Source: Dermabacter vaginalis (GTDB lineage Bacteria; Actinomycetota; Actinomycetes; Actinomycetales; Dermabacteraceae). Taken from it: a stretch of 64,000 nt of DNA. Shown in pieces: positions 45,380-54,541 of the stretch. The DNA lies in the NCBI RefSeq assembly GCF_001678905.1, contig NZ_CP012117.1, positions 372,001 through 436,000 of the forward strand, given 5' to 3'. The position numbers and the translations under genes were made by a program. The notes below the pieces were generated by a model, which was not told where the DNA came from, did not search any database, and saw nothing but the letters and a program-made list of their open reading frames with translations. The first letter of the stretch is position 1. Each line of letters starts with the position of its first letter.

Positions 45380-46666
45380 ATGCATGTAAGCCTCGACGAA
45401 TGGCGCGCCACGGTTCTTGGCCTCGCCGCGCTTGCCCCCGACCGCACGGAGGAAGCCCCACTCGAGGGGGCTCTTGGCCGAAGGCTCGCCGAGCCGCTCA
45501 CCGCCCGCCGCCCCGCGCCGGACTTCCGCATGAGCGCGATGGATGGTTTCGCGGTAAGCGCGCGAGAACTCGGTCTCGGGGAGGGGGATTCCGACGCATG
45601 CCCCGCGCACCTCGAGGTCACGTGTGACATTTCTGCGGGCCGAGCAGCCGTCGGCAACCGCCGCCCGGGAACTGCCGCACGCATCATGACGGGCGGGCTC
45701 ATGCCCGATGATCTCGACACCGTGATCCCGGTCGAGTTCACTGACGCCGACCCCACCGCCGCCGAAGCTCCCGCCCGCATTGCGCTGACGATCCCCAAAG
45801 CCGAGGCAGCGAAGGCTTTCACGCCCGGACGGCACGTGCGCAAGGTCGGCGAGGAAATTCCCGCGGGGGACCTCCTCGCACGCAAGGGGGATTTTGTGAC
45901 ACCCCAGATCATCGGCATCGCGCTTTCGGTGGGCGTGACACACGCGAAGCTCACGAGGCCACGCAAGGTCGCGATTGTTATGACGGGCGATGAACTCGTG
46001 ACCGACCTGCGGGCAGGTGCGGGTGCACGCCCGGGCGCCGTGCTCGAATCGAACGGGCCCATGCTTCACGCCTCGTGCGCAAGGCTCGGTGCAGAGGCGA
46101 GCATCCACCACGTGGGGGATGATCCCGCAGAACTCATCGCTCTCGCGCGGTCGATCGCCCCTCGCCACGATCTCATCGTGACGACGGGAGGGGTGGGTTC
46201 CGGGGCGCGCGACGTCGTGAAGGCCGCGTTCGGCGAAGGCTTCGGCGAGCACAGGGGACTCAACTGTTCGAGGTTCGAACACCTCGCGATGCGCCCGGGC
46301 GGGCCGCAGGGGGTGGGGCGCTTGCCTCTCGACCCCGACGAGAGCGGCGACGCGATCCCCATGGTGCACCTTCCCGGAACACCCGTCGGCGCCTTCACCG
46401 CGTTCCACCTGTTCGTCGCACCCCTTCTCGGCTCACCCTCGAGGCCGATCACCCTCCCGCAGGACAACGTGCGCCGCGAAGCGAAACCCCTCAAACCAGG
46501 CGCAACCGTGAAACCCGCCCACCTCGCCATCGAAAACGGAAGCCTCATCGCGACCGAATGCGAGGGGTCGCGCCTTCGCCCCTTTGCCGAGGCCAATGCC
46601 CTCCTCATCCTCGAAAAAGACCGTGTGCGCGTCCTCTCGCTCGCCGGGAGCCTCCGCGCCCGATAG
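45380..46666 (+). CDS. moeA: MoeA family molybdopterin molybdenumtransferase, divergent paralog
   Basis: 428 aa from the ATG at 45380, with AGGAGGAAA about 12 bases upstream. MoeA domains in order: DFRMSAMDGFAV, GTAARIMTGGLMPDDLDTVIPVE, KVAIVMTGDELV, ESNGPML, TTGGVGSGARDVVKAAF, MRPGGPQGVGRL. It differs from the usual family at two active-site loops: GGVGSG for GGVSxG, and PGTPVGAF for PGNPVSAF. A second, more typical moeA is at 58700. It may serve a specialised cofactor step, or be weakly active. Confidence 0.9.
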   Translation: MHVSLDEWRATVLGLAALAPDRTEEAPLEGALGRRLAEPLTARRPAPDFRMSAMDGFAVSARELGLGEGDSDACPAHLEVTCDISAGRAAVGNRRPGTAARIMTGGLMPDDLDTVIPVEFTDADPTAAEAPARIALTIPKAEAAKAFTPGRHVRKVGEEIPAGDLLARKGDFVTPQIIGIALSVGVTHAKLTRPRKVAIVMTGDELVTDLRAGAGARPGAVLESNGPMLHASCARLGAEASIHHVGDDPAELIALARSIAPRHDLIVTTGGVGSGARDVVKAAFGEGFGEHRGLNCSRFEHLAMRPGGPQGVGRLPLDPDESGDAIPMVHLPGTPVGAFTAFHLFVAPLLGSPSRPITLPQDNVRREAKPLKPGATVKPAHLAIENGSLIATECEGSRLRPFAEANALLILEKDRVRVLSLAGSLRAR

Positions 46667-46723
46667 GCAATAACGCCCGATAGGCAATAATGGGCGCAAA
46701 ACCGTTGTAAAGGAGAGACACTC

Positions 46724-47017
46724 ATGAGCCCCAAGGCCGATGACCCGAAAATGATCGAAGCCCTCCAGCGCTTCATTGACGCCTCCGCGAACGACGCGGG
46801 CTTCGAACCGCCCTTTACCGAAGCTGACCGTGACCTCATCCTCTCCCTTACGGGCGTCGCCGCCCACACCGTCGTGCGCCCCGCGGGCCCATTCGCCTCG
46901 ATGGTGGTGGGCTACCTCGTGGGTTCCGGCAAGGCCGAAAGTTGGGCCGACGCTCACGATCAGGTCAAGCGTTTCGTGCGCGAGTACATCGGCGATCCCG
47001 TCGAAGGCGACAAGTGA
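46724..47017 (+). CDS. Small DUF6457-like protein
   Basis: 97 aa, helical, with AAAGGAGAGAC before the ATG at 46724. The pattern (LQRFIDASANDAG, EADRDLILSLTGVAAHTVVRPAGP, and MVVGYLVG) is that of the small domain I know as DUF6457. It occurs in actinomycetes alone, or as the C-terminal part of MobA-like nucleotidyltransferases. Position after moeA supports a link to molybdenum cofactor metabolism. Function unknown. Confidence 0.7.
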   Translation: MSPKADDPKMIEALQRFIDASANDAGFEPPFTEADRDLILSLTGVAAHTVVRPAGPFASMVVGYLVGSGKAESWADAHDQVKRFVREYIGDPVEGDK

Positions 47018-47661
47018 CCCCCGGATTCGACACGAACGGCGAAAAACCACTCACACTTCGGCCCGCAAGCGCGCTGTGGATCCCCACGGTGACGTGGGCA
47101 GTAATCGCTTTTCTCCTCGTCGATGCGATCATCAAGAACCGCTGGGACACCGTGCTCCAGTTCGGTCCGTGGCTCGGCCTCGCCGCCTTCCTCGTGTGGC
47201 TCATCCTCTTCTCGCCCGCCACCCTCGTGTACCCCGCCGGCGTGGTCGTGCGCAACGTTTTTCACGAATACAGCGCCCCCTACGCCGCGATCGACCACAT
47301 CGGCCTCGGCGTCATGGTCTCGATTCGCGCGCGCACCGAAAGCGGCACCACCCGCACGGTCACCGCATGGAACGCCCCGGGCATTGGCCGCGACAAACCC
47401 GCTGACGCGCACGTACGCATCTCGGGCCGCGACCGCTATGCCGACCGCGGACACGTAGGCCCCGCCGAACGCCTCCGCAATGACCGAGAACGCTCGCCGT
47501 CACGCGTGCTCGTCCACGCGTGGGAAGCATGGCAGGTCAGGCACGAAAAAGATTCCGACGCCGGCCCGGGAACGGGTGTTCTCCACACCAAACTGAGGAT
47601 CATCCCCCTCGCAATCCCCGCCGCGTTCCTCATTCTCGGGATTCTCACGTCGGCCCTCTAG
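47014..47661 (+). CDS. PH-domain-like membrane protein
   Basis: 215 aa from a GTG overlapping the previous stop (GTGA). Two N-terminal helices (ALWIPTVTWAVIAFLLVDAI and QFGPWLGLAAFLVWLILFS) precede a bacterial PH-like beta domain (LVYPAGVVVRNVFHEYSAPY, then IDHIGLGVMVSI). A C-terminal helix (IIPLAIPAAFLILGIL) ends it. Typical of small actinobacterial bPH proteins; role unknown. Confidence 0.8.
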   Translation: MTPGFDTNGEKPLTLRPASALWIPTVTWAVIAFLLVDAIIKNRWDTVLQFGPWLGLAAFLVWLILFSPATLVYPAGVVVRNVFHEYSAPYAAIDHIGLGVMVSIRARTESGTTRTVTAWNAPGIGRDKPADAHVRISGRDRYADRGHVGPAERLRNDRERSPSRVLVHAWEAWQVRHEKDSDAGPGTGVLHTKLRIIPLAIPAAFLILGILTSAL

Positions 47662-47692
47662 CGTCGGACCTCAAAACTCCGCGTTAACGAAA

Positions 47693-47746
47693 CGGGCCGG
47701 GCCCCGCCCCCACCCCGAACACTCGGGGAGAGCGGAACCCGGCCCG
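47693..47746. terminator. Nested hairpin terminator between convergent genes
   Basis: Outer stem CGGGCCGGG (47693-47701) with CCCGGCCCG (47738-47746); inner stem CCCCGA (47713-47718) with TCGGGG (47723-47728). It lies between stops at 47661 and 47762, so it serves both directions. Confidence 0.8.
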
Positions 47747-47761
47747 AAGCCGGAAAACCGA

Positions 47762-49468
47762 TCAGGCCTTCTTGCCCACGGCCGTCCAGTCAGTCGTCTC
47801 AAACTGCGCAGCGCCAACGTTCACGAAGCCCTCGGTGAGGCCAATGATCGTGGGAGAAGCGTAGAATGGAAGCACCGTAAACGCGCCAAACTGCTCCTTC
47901 GAGAACTTGTTGGCGATCTCCACGCGCTTGCTCGGGTCAAGCTCCGAGTGAAGCTCCTTGTTGAGCTCCTCGAGGCTCTCCGGCGCAAAGCCCGTGAAGT
48001 TCTGACCCGAATCCTTGAGGAACACGTTCGTTCCCGACTGCTCCGCAAAGAGCGTGCCGCGCCACCCGAACGAGACCGCAGCGAAGCGGCCCGGGATCAC
48101 GTAGTCGTCAAAGTACTTGTCGCTCGGAACCGTCTGCAGATCGACCTTGAAGCCTACGGCGTTGAGGTTCGTCATGATCTGGCGTGCACGGTCCTCGCTC
48201 GACTTCGTCTCCGCCGGAATGATGATCGAGAACGCGAGCGGCTTGCCGTCCTTCTCGTACACATCGCCATTCTTCTTGTAGCCGGCTTCTTCGAGGAGCT
48301 TCGCGGACGCCTCCGGATCGAACTTCAGGTCGCCGAAGGAATCTTCGTAGCCCTCCTGGCCCGGCATGTAAATGTAGTTGTTCACGAGGATCACGGGCGA
48401 CTCGAGCGGCTCCATGACCGCACGAGCCACGGCGTTGCGGTCGATGCCGCGGAAAATCGCCTCGCGAACCTTCGCGTCACCGAGCGCGCCGTCAGCGCCG
48501 CCCACGTTGAGCGTGAGGTGAGCCCACGCAAGGCCGTTCGACTTCTGAATCACGGCATCCTTACGGCCCTTCGCCTGACCGTAGGTATCGCCATCGGAAA
48601 TATCGATGTAGTCGAGCTCGCCGTTCACGAACGCCTGCGCCTGGTTCTGCTGGGTCGTCACCTTAAAGACGATCGACTCGAGCTTCGGGGCGCGGCCCCA
48701 CCACTTGTCGTTGCGCTTGACGGTGATCACGCCGCCGGTCGCGTCGATGTTGTCAATCGCGAACGGGCCGCGCGTGAGAGTCGGCTCAGTCGACAGGCCG
48801 TTAAAAGCCTCGGGCGTTGCCGTGACCGCCTTCGGCAGGCTCGGGTAGAGGTAGATGTTCCAGAACGGGAACGTCTCCGCATACTCGATCTCCGCCTCGA
48901 AATCGCTGATCTTGCGGATCTCCTTGATCGAGCTCCAGCCGGTCGTCGAAGCGGTCTGGTACTTGTCGTTTTCCCCGTTTTGGGCTTTCTGCTGAGAGAT
49001 GAGGTCATCGACCGTCACGGGCGTGCCGTCGCTCCACACGGCCTTCTCGTTAAACTTCACGGTGACGATCTGCGGATCCTCGCTCGTGAGCTCCGCCGAG
49101 GTGAGGTAATCGGTGTCAAGCTCAACCTCGCCGTTCTCCGACGCCTTAAGCGGCGTTTGGGGGCACACGGTCTCCATGATCGCGGAGAGAGAAACCTCGT
49201 TGCCATCGATATGGTTTTGATTCCAGTTCGCGGGGACCTGAGAGATCGACACCGTGAACGTGCCGCCATCGGCGACCTGATCGTAGTCAACGCGCTCCCA
49301 CGCGGTCGAGGGCAGCTTCATCTGCTCCTCGACAGCCTTGTCGTTGGCGGCGTTGGCCTGCTGCGCCTGTTCCTCCGCGCTCTTTTGCGAGCACGCCGTG
49401 AGGGCTGCGGCAGCGCCGGTGAGCGCGGTGCCCTGGAGGAAGAGACGACGGGTGCTAGTGAAAGCCAT
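47762..49468 (-). CDS. Oligopeptide/nickel-type ABC substrate-binding lipoprotein 1 (SBP_bac_5)
   Basis: 568 aa from the ATG at 49468. Signal STRRLFLQGTALTGAAAALT then ACSQ: an RRxFLQ Tat motif and a lipobox. SBP family 5 features: TVKFNEKAVWSDGTPVTVDDL, FNGLSTEPTLTRGPFAIDN, NGLAWAHLTLNVGG, FRGIDRNAVARAVMEPLESP. Closely related to the next gene upstream, so they arose by tandem duplication. Last gene of the operon. Likely peptide ligand. Confidence 0.92.
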   Translation of the reverse strand: MAFTSTRRLFLQGTALTGAAAALTACSQKSAEEQAQQANAANDKAVEEQMKLPSTAWERVDYDQVADGGTFTVSISQVPANWNQNHIDGNEVSLSAIMETVCPQTPLKASENGEVELDTDYLTSAELTSEDPQIVTVKFNEKAVWSDGTPVTVDDLISQQKAQNGENDKYQTASTTGWSSIKEIRKISDFEAEIEYAETFPFWNIYLYPSLPKAVTATPEAFNGLSTEPTLTRGPFAIDNIDATGGVITVKRNDKWWGRAPKLESIVFKVTTQQNQAQAFVNGELDYIDISDGDTYGQAKGRKDAVIQKSNGLAWAHLTLNVGGADGALGDAKVREAIFRGIDRNAVARAVMEPLESPVILVNNYIYMPGQEGYEDSFGDLKFDPEASAKLLEEAGYKKNGDVYEKDGKPLAFSIIIPAETKSSEDRARQIMTNLNAVGFKVDLQTVPSDKYFDDYVIPGRFAAVSFGWRGTLFAEQSGTNVFLKDSGQNFTGFAPESLEELNKELHSELDPSKRVEIANKFSKEQFGAFTVLPFYASPTIIGLTEGFVNVGAAQFETTDWTAVGKKA

Positions 49469-49591
49469 GATGGCCTTTCTCGAGAGGGGGTAATTCCACG
49501 TTAATGTTATCCACGTTTCATCGGTATTTCGGACATAAGGCCTGTTGAGACGGGTATTTGTGGGGCAACGAACATTGGAGATGAACAAAAG

Positions 49592-49629
49592 TGACCCCGC
49601 TTTTGCGCGTGTGCACAAAAGCGGGGTCA
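49592..49629. terminator. Long perfect hairpin between the two tandem binding-protein genes
   Basis: TGACCCCGCTTTTG (49592-49605) and CAAAAGCGGGGTCA (49616-49629) form a perfect 14-bp stem with a 10-nt loop, downstream of the gene at 49662-51395. The inner TTTT/AAAA weakens neither arm. It probably ends transcription of the dpp operon, leaving the last binding protein under its own promoter. Confidence 0.85.
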
Positions 49630-49661
49630 GCTCGTGGTGGCGCGTCAGCGCGACGAAGGCT

Positions 49662-51395
49662 TTAGCCCTCCATGCCCTTCTTGTAGCCCACCGCCGTGTG
49701 GTCCACGGTCTCAAACTGCGCGGAGCCAATATTCACGAGGCCTTCCTTCAGGCCGGTGATGTTCGGCGTCGCATAGAACGGGAGAACCGTGTAGCCCGAA
49801 GCGACCTGCTTCGAGTACTCGTTCGCGATCTCGCGGCGCTTATCCTTATCCAGCTCGGTCTGGAGGCGCTTGTTGATTTCGTTGAGCTTCTCATCCTTGA
49901 AGCCGGTGTAGTTCTGGTTCGAATCCGGCAGGTACGTGTTCGAACTCGACAGCTCCGCGAGAAGCGTGCCAACCCACGAGAACGTCACGAAATCGAAGTT
50001 CTGCTTGAGAACGTAGTCCGTGAAGTACTTATCGCTCGGAACCGTCTTGAGATCAACCTTGAAGCCGGCCTGGTTGAGGTTCGTCATCACCTGGCGTGCG
50101 CGATCCTCGTTCGACTTCGTCTCCGCGGGGATCACGACCGAGAACTTGAGCTGCTTGCCGTCCTTCTCGTACACGTCGCCCTTGAGCTCGTAACCGGCGT
50201 CCTCGAGGATCTTCTTTGCCTTGTCGGTCTCAGGATCGCCCGAAAGCTCGCCACCGAACGAATCTTCGTAGCCCTCCTGGCCAGGCATGTAGACGTAGTT
50301 GTCCTTGAGAACAACGGGCGCCTCGAGCGGCTCAACGACGGAACGGCCCACCGCGTTGCGATCCACGGCGGCGAAGATTGCCTTGCGCACCTCGACGTCT
50401 TCGAGCACGCCGTCACCACCATTCACGTTCATGGTGAGGTGAGTCCACGTGAGACCGTTGGAGCGTTGGATCTGAGCTCCCTTGCGGCCCTTCGCCTGAC
50501 CAAGCGTGTCACCATCGGCGATGTCGATCATGTCGATCTCGCCGTTCGCGAACGACTGCGGCATGTTCTGCTGAGTCGTGACCTTGAAAATCACCTTCTC
50601 AAGCTTCGGGGCACGGCCCCACCACTTGTCATTGCGTTCCAACGTGACAACGCCGCCGTTGCGGTCGATGTTCGTGATCGTGAACGGGCCACAGCCGGGG
50701 ACCGGGTCGTTCACATAGCCGGTGTTGAAGGCCTGAGGCGTCTCGAAAAGCGCCTTCGGGCCCGAAGGATAGGTGAAGCTCAACCAGTCGGGGAAGGCAG
50801 TCTTGTACTCGATTTCCGCGGTGAAGTCGTCCTTCGCGCGGATCTCCTTGATCGAATCCCAGCCCTGCGTGGTGACGGTTGAAAACTCCTCGTTTTCGCC
50901 GTTGCAGGCCTTCCACTCGGCGATGAGATCGTTCACCGTCACGGGAGAGCCGTCGTTGTCCCACACGGCCTTCTTGTTGAACTTCACGGTGATGATCTGG
51001 GGATCCTCGCTCGTGATTTCAGCCGACTCGACGTAGTCGGGATTCGGGCTCATCGCGCCCTTCTCGTCCGCCTTGATATTGGCGCCAAAGCCCTTCCATT
51101 CCGAGACCTGCCTCGTCGACACTTCATTGCCGTCGATGTGGCTGGGGTTCCAGTTGGCGGGCATCTGACCGATGCCGATCATGAGCGTGCCACCGTCGGC
51201 AACCTGCTCATAATCGAGTCGCTCCCACGCGGTCGAGGGAAGCTTCTCTGCTTCCTTCGCAGCGGCATCATTCTTTTTCTTGTTGGCTTCCTTCTGCTCC
51301 TCGGCGCTCTTCTGCGAGCAACCGGCCACGGCCGCGGCCACACCGGTGATAGCCGTGCCTTGGAGGAAAAGTCGGCGAGTACTCGTGATCTTCAT
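49662..51395 (-). CDS. Oligopeptide/nickel-type ABC substrate-binding lipoprotein 2 (SBP_bac_5)
   Basis: 577 aa from the ATG at 51395. Signal STRRLFLQGTAITGVAAAVAGCS: Tat motif and lipobox. The lysine/alanine-rich start of the mature part is a spacer. Family 5 blocks: TVKFNKKAVWDNDGSPVTVN, PGCGPFTITNIDRNGG, NGLTWTHLTMNVNGGDG, FAAVDRNAVGRSVVEPLEAP. Downstream of the ATPase gene; a GC-rich imperfect hairpin lies in the 75-bp gap. Paralog of the gene at 47762. Confidence 0.92.
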   Translation of the reverse strand: MKITSTRRLFLQGTAITGVAAAVAGCSQKSAEEQKEANKKKNDAAAKEAEKLPSTAWERLDYEQVADGGTLMIGIGQMPANWNPSHIDGNEVSTRQVSEWKGFGANIKADEKGAMSPNPDYVESAEITSEDPQIITVKFNKKAVWDNDGSPVTVNDLIAEWKACNGENEEFSTVTTQGWDSIKEIRAKDDFTAEIEYKTAFPDWLSFTYPSGPKALFETPQAFNTGYVNDPVPGCGPFTITNIDRNGGVVTLERNDKWWGRAPKLEKVIFKVTTQQNMPQSFANGEIDMIDIADGDTLGQAKGRKGAQIQRSNGLTWTHLTMNVNGGDGVLEDVEVRKAIFAAVDRNAVGRSVVEPLEAPVVLKDNYVYMPGQEGYEDSFGGELSGDPETDKAKKILEDAGYELKGDVYEKDGKQLKFSVVIPAETKSNEDRARQVMTNLNQAGFKVDLKTVPSDKYFTDYVLKQNFDFVTFSWVGTLLAELSSSNTYLPDSNQNYTGFKDEKLNEINKRLQTELDKDKRREIANEYSKQVASGYTVLPFYATPNITGLKEGLVNIGSAQFETVDHTAVGYKKGMEG

Positions 51396-51470
51396 GGTTC
51401 TCTCACTTCCTGTGGGAAGCCGCGGCCCGTTTTAAGGGAAAAGGGGGTTGTGGCTCGCGGCAAAGGGTTT

Positions 51471-53546
51471 TTACTGGTCGTCCACTAGACGCCAGGTCTC
51501 CTCGGCATGATGGCATTCCACGCGGGAGGCTCCGACCTGCGTGCCCTCGGGGTCCGCAGTTCGGCACAGGTTCTGCTGCTCTTCGCTCAGCATCCCGATC
51601 AGGGGGCAGCGCGAAGCAAAATTGCAGCCGATGATCTCTTCAGTGGGGCTTGGTTGATCCCCTTCAAGAAGAACTCGCGTACGGGCGCGCTCAAGCTTCG
51701 GATCCGGGACGGGAACCGCGGACATGAGAGCACGCGTGTAGGGATGCTTCGGGTTCTCAAAGACATCCTTGACGGGGCCGTATTCAACGATGCGACCCAG
51801 ATACATGACCGCAATGTTGTCGGCGATCTCGCGCACAATGGCGAGGTCGTGAGCCACGAACAGGTAGCTCAAACCGAGTTCATCGCGGAGATCCTCGAGC
51901 AGGTTGATCACGCCAGCCTGAACGGAGACGTCCAGGGCAGAGACGGGTTCATCGAGCACGAGAAGCTTAGGTTCGGTGATGAGCGCACGCGCAATGCCGA
52001 TGCGCTGGCGCTGGCCACCGGAAAATTCGTGGGGGTAGCGATCGGCCATCTCCGGGTCGAGGCCTACGCGTTCAAGGAGCTCGTAGACGCGCTTGTAGCG
52101 TTCATCCTTCGGCACCTTGTGCACGGTAAGGGGCTCGGCGATGATGTCGCCCACGGGCATGCGCGGGTCGACCGCGGCCATCGGATCCTGGAAGACGATC
52201 TGCACGTCTTTTCGCAGGGCGAGGCGGTCCTTCTTGTTCTTGAGGGTCGACACGTCGACGCCGCTCACCTCGAGAGTGCCGTGCTGCGGCGCAATAAGCT
52301 CAAGGATCTCGAGGCTCGTTGTGGACTTACCCGAACCGGATTCGCCCACGAGGCCGAGGGTCTGGCCCGGCTTGATCTCGAAGGACACGTTATCCACGGC
52401 CTTAACGACGCCCACCTGGCGGCGGAACACGGCGCCCTTATAGAGCGGGAAGTGGCGCTGAATCTCGGTGGCCTTCACGATCGGCTTTTCGGCCGAGTGA
52501 TCCTTGATGGCGCGCTCCACGTGCGGGGGGCGGGGGAAAATATCCGACGGCTTCAGGGTTCCCGCCGCGATCTCCTTTGCGCGGTGGCACGCGACCTCAC
52601 GGCTCGCATCGCCAACATGGGTCGTGAGCTCCGGCTCCTCCGTGCGGCAGATATCGATGGCTGCGGGGCAGCGGTCTGCGAACGGGCAGCCAGGCTTGAG
52701 GTTGGCGAGGCTCGGCGGGCGGCCCTCGAGGGGCACAAGACGATCCTTGCCGGCCGTGAGCATGTTCGGAACCGAGCGGAGCAAGCCCATCGTGTAGGGC
52801 ATGTGGGGCTCGGCGAAGATCTCGTCGACGCCGCCTTTTTCCACGAGCTTGCCGGCGTACATGACCGCGACGCGGTCAACATTGCCCGCCACAACGCCAA
52901 GGTCGTGCGTAATGAGCACGACGGCAGCCCCCGTGACTTCCTTGGCCTTTTGAAGAACCTCGAGGATCTGCGCCTGAATCGTCACGTCAAGAGCGGTCGT
53001 GGGCTCGTCGGCGATGATGAGCTTCGGGTCGTTCGCCATCGCGATGGCGATCATGGCGCGCTGGCGCATACCGCCCGAGAATTCGTGGGGGAAAGCCTTG
53101 ACGCGTCGTTCGGCGGCGGGGATACCCACGATCTTCAGAAGCTCGATTGAGCGCGCACGCAGTGCCTGCGAACTCATATTCGAGTGGTGAAGCGTGAGCG
53201 CCTCCTCGATTTGCTGCCCGATCGTGTACACGGGCGTGAGGGCACTCAACGGGTCCTGGAAGATCATCGAGATCTCGCGACCGCGAAGGTCGGAGAGCTG
53301 GCGATCGCTCTTACGCAGGAGCGACTCACCGCGATAGGTGATCTCGCCCGTAATTTTCGCCGAGGAGGGCAGGAGGCCCATGACGGCCATCGAGCTCACG
53401 GACTTACCCGAGCCTGATTCACCAACGATGCCGAGGAACTCGCCCTCGTTGACGTCATAGTTCACGCCACGCACGGCGCGAACATCGCCGGCGGCGTTCG
53501 GGAAGGTGACCGTGAGGTCTTTGACGGAAAGAAGTGGTTCAGGCAC
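51471..53546 (-). CDS. Oligopeptide ABC transporter, two ATP-binding domains fused (DppD-DppF)
   Basis: 691 aa from a GTG at 53546 that overlaps the dppC stop, with CGAGGT upstream. Domain 1 (about 1-270): Walker A GESGSGKS, signature FSGGMRQR, Walker B LIIADEPTTALD. The OppD cysteine tail GCPFADRCPAAIDIC follows. Domain 2 (about 360-640): Walker A GESGSGKS, signature FSGGQRQRIG, Walker B LLVLDEPVSALD; a second tail, GCNFASRCPLIG. It powers the importer with both nucleotide sites on one chain. Confidence 0.95.
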   Translation of the reverse strand: MPEPLLSVKDLTVTFPNAAGDVRAVRGVNYDVNEGEFLGIVGESGSGKSVSSMAVMGLLPSSAKITGEITYRGESLLRKSDRQLSDLRGREISMIFQDPLSALTPVYTIGQQIEEALTLHHSNMSSQALRARSIELLKIVGIPAAERRVKAFPHEFSGGMRQRAMIAIAMANDPKLIIADEPTTALDVTIQAQILEVLQKAKEVTGAAVVLITHDLGVVAGNVDRVAVMYAGKLVEKGGVDEIFAEPHMPYTMGLLRSVPNMLTAGKDRLVPLEGRPPSLANLKPGCPFADRCPAAIDICRTEEPELTTHVGDASREVACHRAKEIAAGTLKPSDIFPRPPHVERAIKDHSAEKPIVKATEIQRHFPLYKGAVFRRQVGVVKAVDNVSFEIKPGQTLGLVGESGSGKSTTSLEILELIAPQHGTLEVSGVDVSTLKNKKDRLALRKDVQIVFQDPMAAVDPRMPVGDIIAEPLTVHKVPKDERYKRVYELLERVGLDPEMADRYPHEFSGGQRQRIGIARALITEPKLLVLDEPVSALDVSVQAGVINLLEDLRDELGLSYLFVAHDLAIVREIADNIAVMYLGRIVEYGPVKDVFENPKHPYTRALMSAVPVPDPKLERARTRVLLEGDQPSPTEEIIGCNFASRCPLIGMLSEEQQNLCRTADPEGTQVGASRVECHHAEETWRLVDDQ

Positions 53547-54537
53547 GGTTGACCTCGCTCGTGGGATCGATTGCGTCGCGAAGAGCGTCGCCAAGAAGGT
53601 TCACGGCGGTGAGCAGGGCGACAAGGAAGGCTGCGGGAATCACGAAGAGCCACCAGCGGGTAAGAACCGCGTTCTGGCCATTCGCGATGAGAGTTCCCAG
53701 CGAGACGTCGGGCGGCTGAATACCGAGACCGAAGAAGCTCAGTGAGGTTTCGGCCAGGATCGCACCGCTCACGCCGAGCGCCGCGTCGATGATGAGCAGC
53801 GACGCCACGTTCGGGATGATGTGGCGCGCGAGGATCGTGGTGGTTCCCACGCCCATGTAGCGCGCGGCCTTCACGTATTCGCGGTCTTTGAGGGACTTGG
53901 TCTGGTTCTTCACGATCTGCGCCATGACCATCCAGCCGAAACCCGCGATCGCCACGACGATGACGATCCAGCTCACGTTGGACAGAAGCGGCGAAATAAT
54001 CATGAGCACGTAGAACACGGGCAGCACGAGCAAAAGGTTGATGACCCAGTTCACGAAGGTCTCGAGCTTGCCACCGATGTAGCCGGCGAGCGAACCCACG
54101 AACGCTGCAATAAGCGTTGCCGCGGGCGCGGCCAGAAGGCCAATGAGAAGCGACTTGCGCAGTGCCTCGACCATCGAAGCGTAGAGATCCACGCCGATCG
54201 CATCGGTACCAAACCAGTGCTGGCCGCTCGGGGGTGAGTTGTAGCTGTACGAGTCGGTCTCGCCGAGCTCATACACGTTCGGAATGTTGCCAAAAATCGC
54301 GAAGAGCACGATGGCGCCAAGAACGATCGCGCCGATCCAGAAGTTCGGCTTGCGCTTGAGGCGGCGCCACACGAGTGCCCAACGGGACAGAGGCTTTTGG
54401 CGCTTCTTTTCGGCCTTGCGCTGTCGCTTATCGTTCGGGGTGCTCGAAGTGGTTTCCGCGAGCTCTTCGGTTGCGGGAACAGCCTCCGGAAGTTCCGTGG
54501 CGTCGTTGACGGGGGGAATTGGGTTGCTGGAGCTCAT
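53539..54537 (-). CDS. dppC: Oligopeptide ABC transporter permease (DppC/OppC-like)
   Basis: 332 aa. About 65 hydrophilic residues precede the first helix (FWIGAIVLGAIVLFAIFGNI). The signature HWFGTDAIGVDLYASMVEALR marks OppC-type permeases. EAA loop YVKAARYMGVGTTTILARHI. Late block LSFFGLGIQPPDVSLGTLIA. Four bases after dppB and overlapping the ATPase gene. Confidence 0.95.
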   Translation of the reverse strand: MSSSNPIPPVNDATELPEAVPATEELAETTSSTPNDKRQRKAEKKRQKPLSRWALVWRRLKRKPNFWIGAIVLGAIVLFAIFGNIPNVYELGETDSYSYNSPPSGQHWFGTDAIGVDLYASMVEALRKSLLIGLLAAPAATLIAAFVGSLAGYIGGKLETFVNWVINLLLVLPVFYVLMIISPLLSNVSWIVIVVAIAGFGWMVMAQIVKNQTKSLKDREYVKAARYMGVGTTTILARHIIPNVASLLIIDAALGVSGAILAETSLSFFGLGIQPPDVSLGTLIANGQNAVLTRWWLFVIPAAFLVALLTAVNLLGDALRDAIDPTSEVNRA

Positions 54538-54541
54538 GGCG

